DNA of 64,000 nucleotides from Nematopogon swammerdamellus (taxonomy: Eukaryota; Arthropoda; Insecta; Lepidoptera; Adelidae): the NCBI GenBank assembly GCA_946902875.1, contig OX336343.1:11281361-11345360 (forward strand), written 5' to 3'. A model generated the notes under the pieces. The model had not been told where the DNA came from, did no database searches, and saw only the letters and a list, made by a program, of their open reading frames with translations. The position numbers and the translations under genes are program-made. Of this stretch, positions 63,960 to 64,000 are shown one piece after another; positions within the stretch are counted from its first letter, which is position 1; the number at the start of each line of letters is the position of its first letter.

Positions 63960-64000
63960 CTGAAAAGCATAATTAAAGAACAATGAGGATATTATTGATA

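Overview
The window looks like moth or butterfly (Lepidoptera) nuclear DNA: AT-rich, with short phase-consistent exons spread over long introns and a dense load of LINE, SINE, Helitron-like, hAT-like and piggyBac-like debris of a kind familiar from lepidopteran genomes. Assignment to Lepidoptera is an inference from gene structure and repeat style; the species cannot be told.

The backbone is one large minus-strand gene from beyond the right edge (about 63960) to a stop codon at 6226. It encodes the C-terminal half of an axonemal inner-arm dynein heavy chain of the DNAH3/7/12 type. I could place 35 consecutive coding exons. All have AG acceptors and GT donors, their phases join without a break, and together they make 5,958 nt, i.e. 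1,985 residues plus the stop. They cover the end of AAA3, AAA4 with its P-loop, the stalk (coiled coil 1, microtubule-binding head, coiled coil 2), AAA5, AAA6 and the C-terminal domain. The 5' half (tail, linker, AAA1, AAA2) lies outside the window. In insects such dyneins serve sperm flagella and sensory cilia.

A second, unrelated gene, a GSK3-interacting-protein (GSKIP) homologue, lies on the plus strand at about 11206-11574, nested antisense inside a dynein intron.

Region by region. 1-5 kb: a dispersed repeat, a TTAA-flanked piggyBac-like MITE, and a nearly intact jockey/CR1-type LINE broken by a 197-bp hAT-like MITE. 6-10 kb: last two dynein exons, a MITE inside a hAT-like MITE, and a decayed R2/R4-like retroelement. 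11-14 kb: GSKIP and one dynein exon. 14.9-21.3 kb: a Helitron-like element carrying GA-rich and 64-bp satellites, then a second two-ORF LINE on the minus strand. 21.7-24.5 kb: tandem repeats and an array of about 150-bp units copied from a dynein exon. 25-40 kb: exons 31 to 17 among SINEs, foldback elements and transposon relics. 40-47 kb: one long intron with foldback, hairpin and piggyBac-like elements. 47-64 kb: exons 16 to 1 with partial exon duplications, a perfect 143-bp inverted repeat and many modular SINEs.

The observations most worth a second look are the dynein-exon-derived array in which every unit keeps a splice donor, the two further partial exon duplications, the perfect intronic inverted repeat, and a SINE group that mixes a tRNA-like box, a 5S-rRNA-like promoter segment and interchangeable heads and tails.
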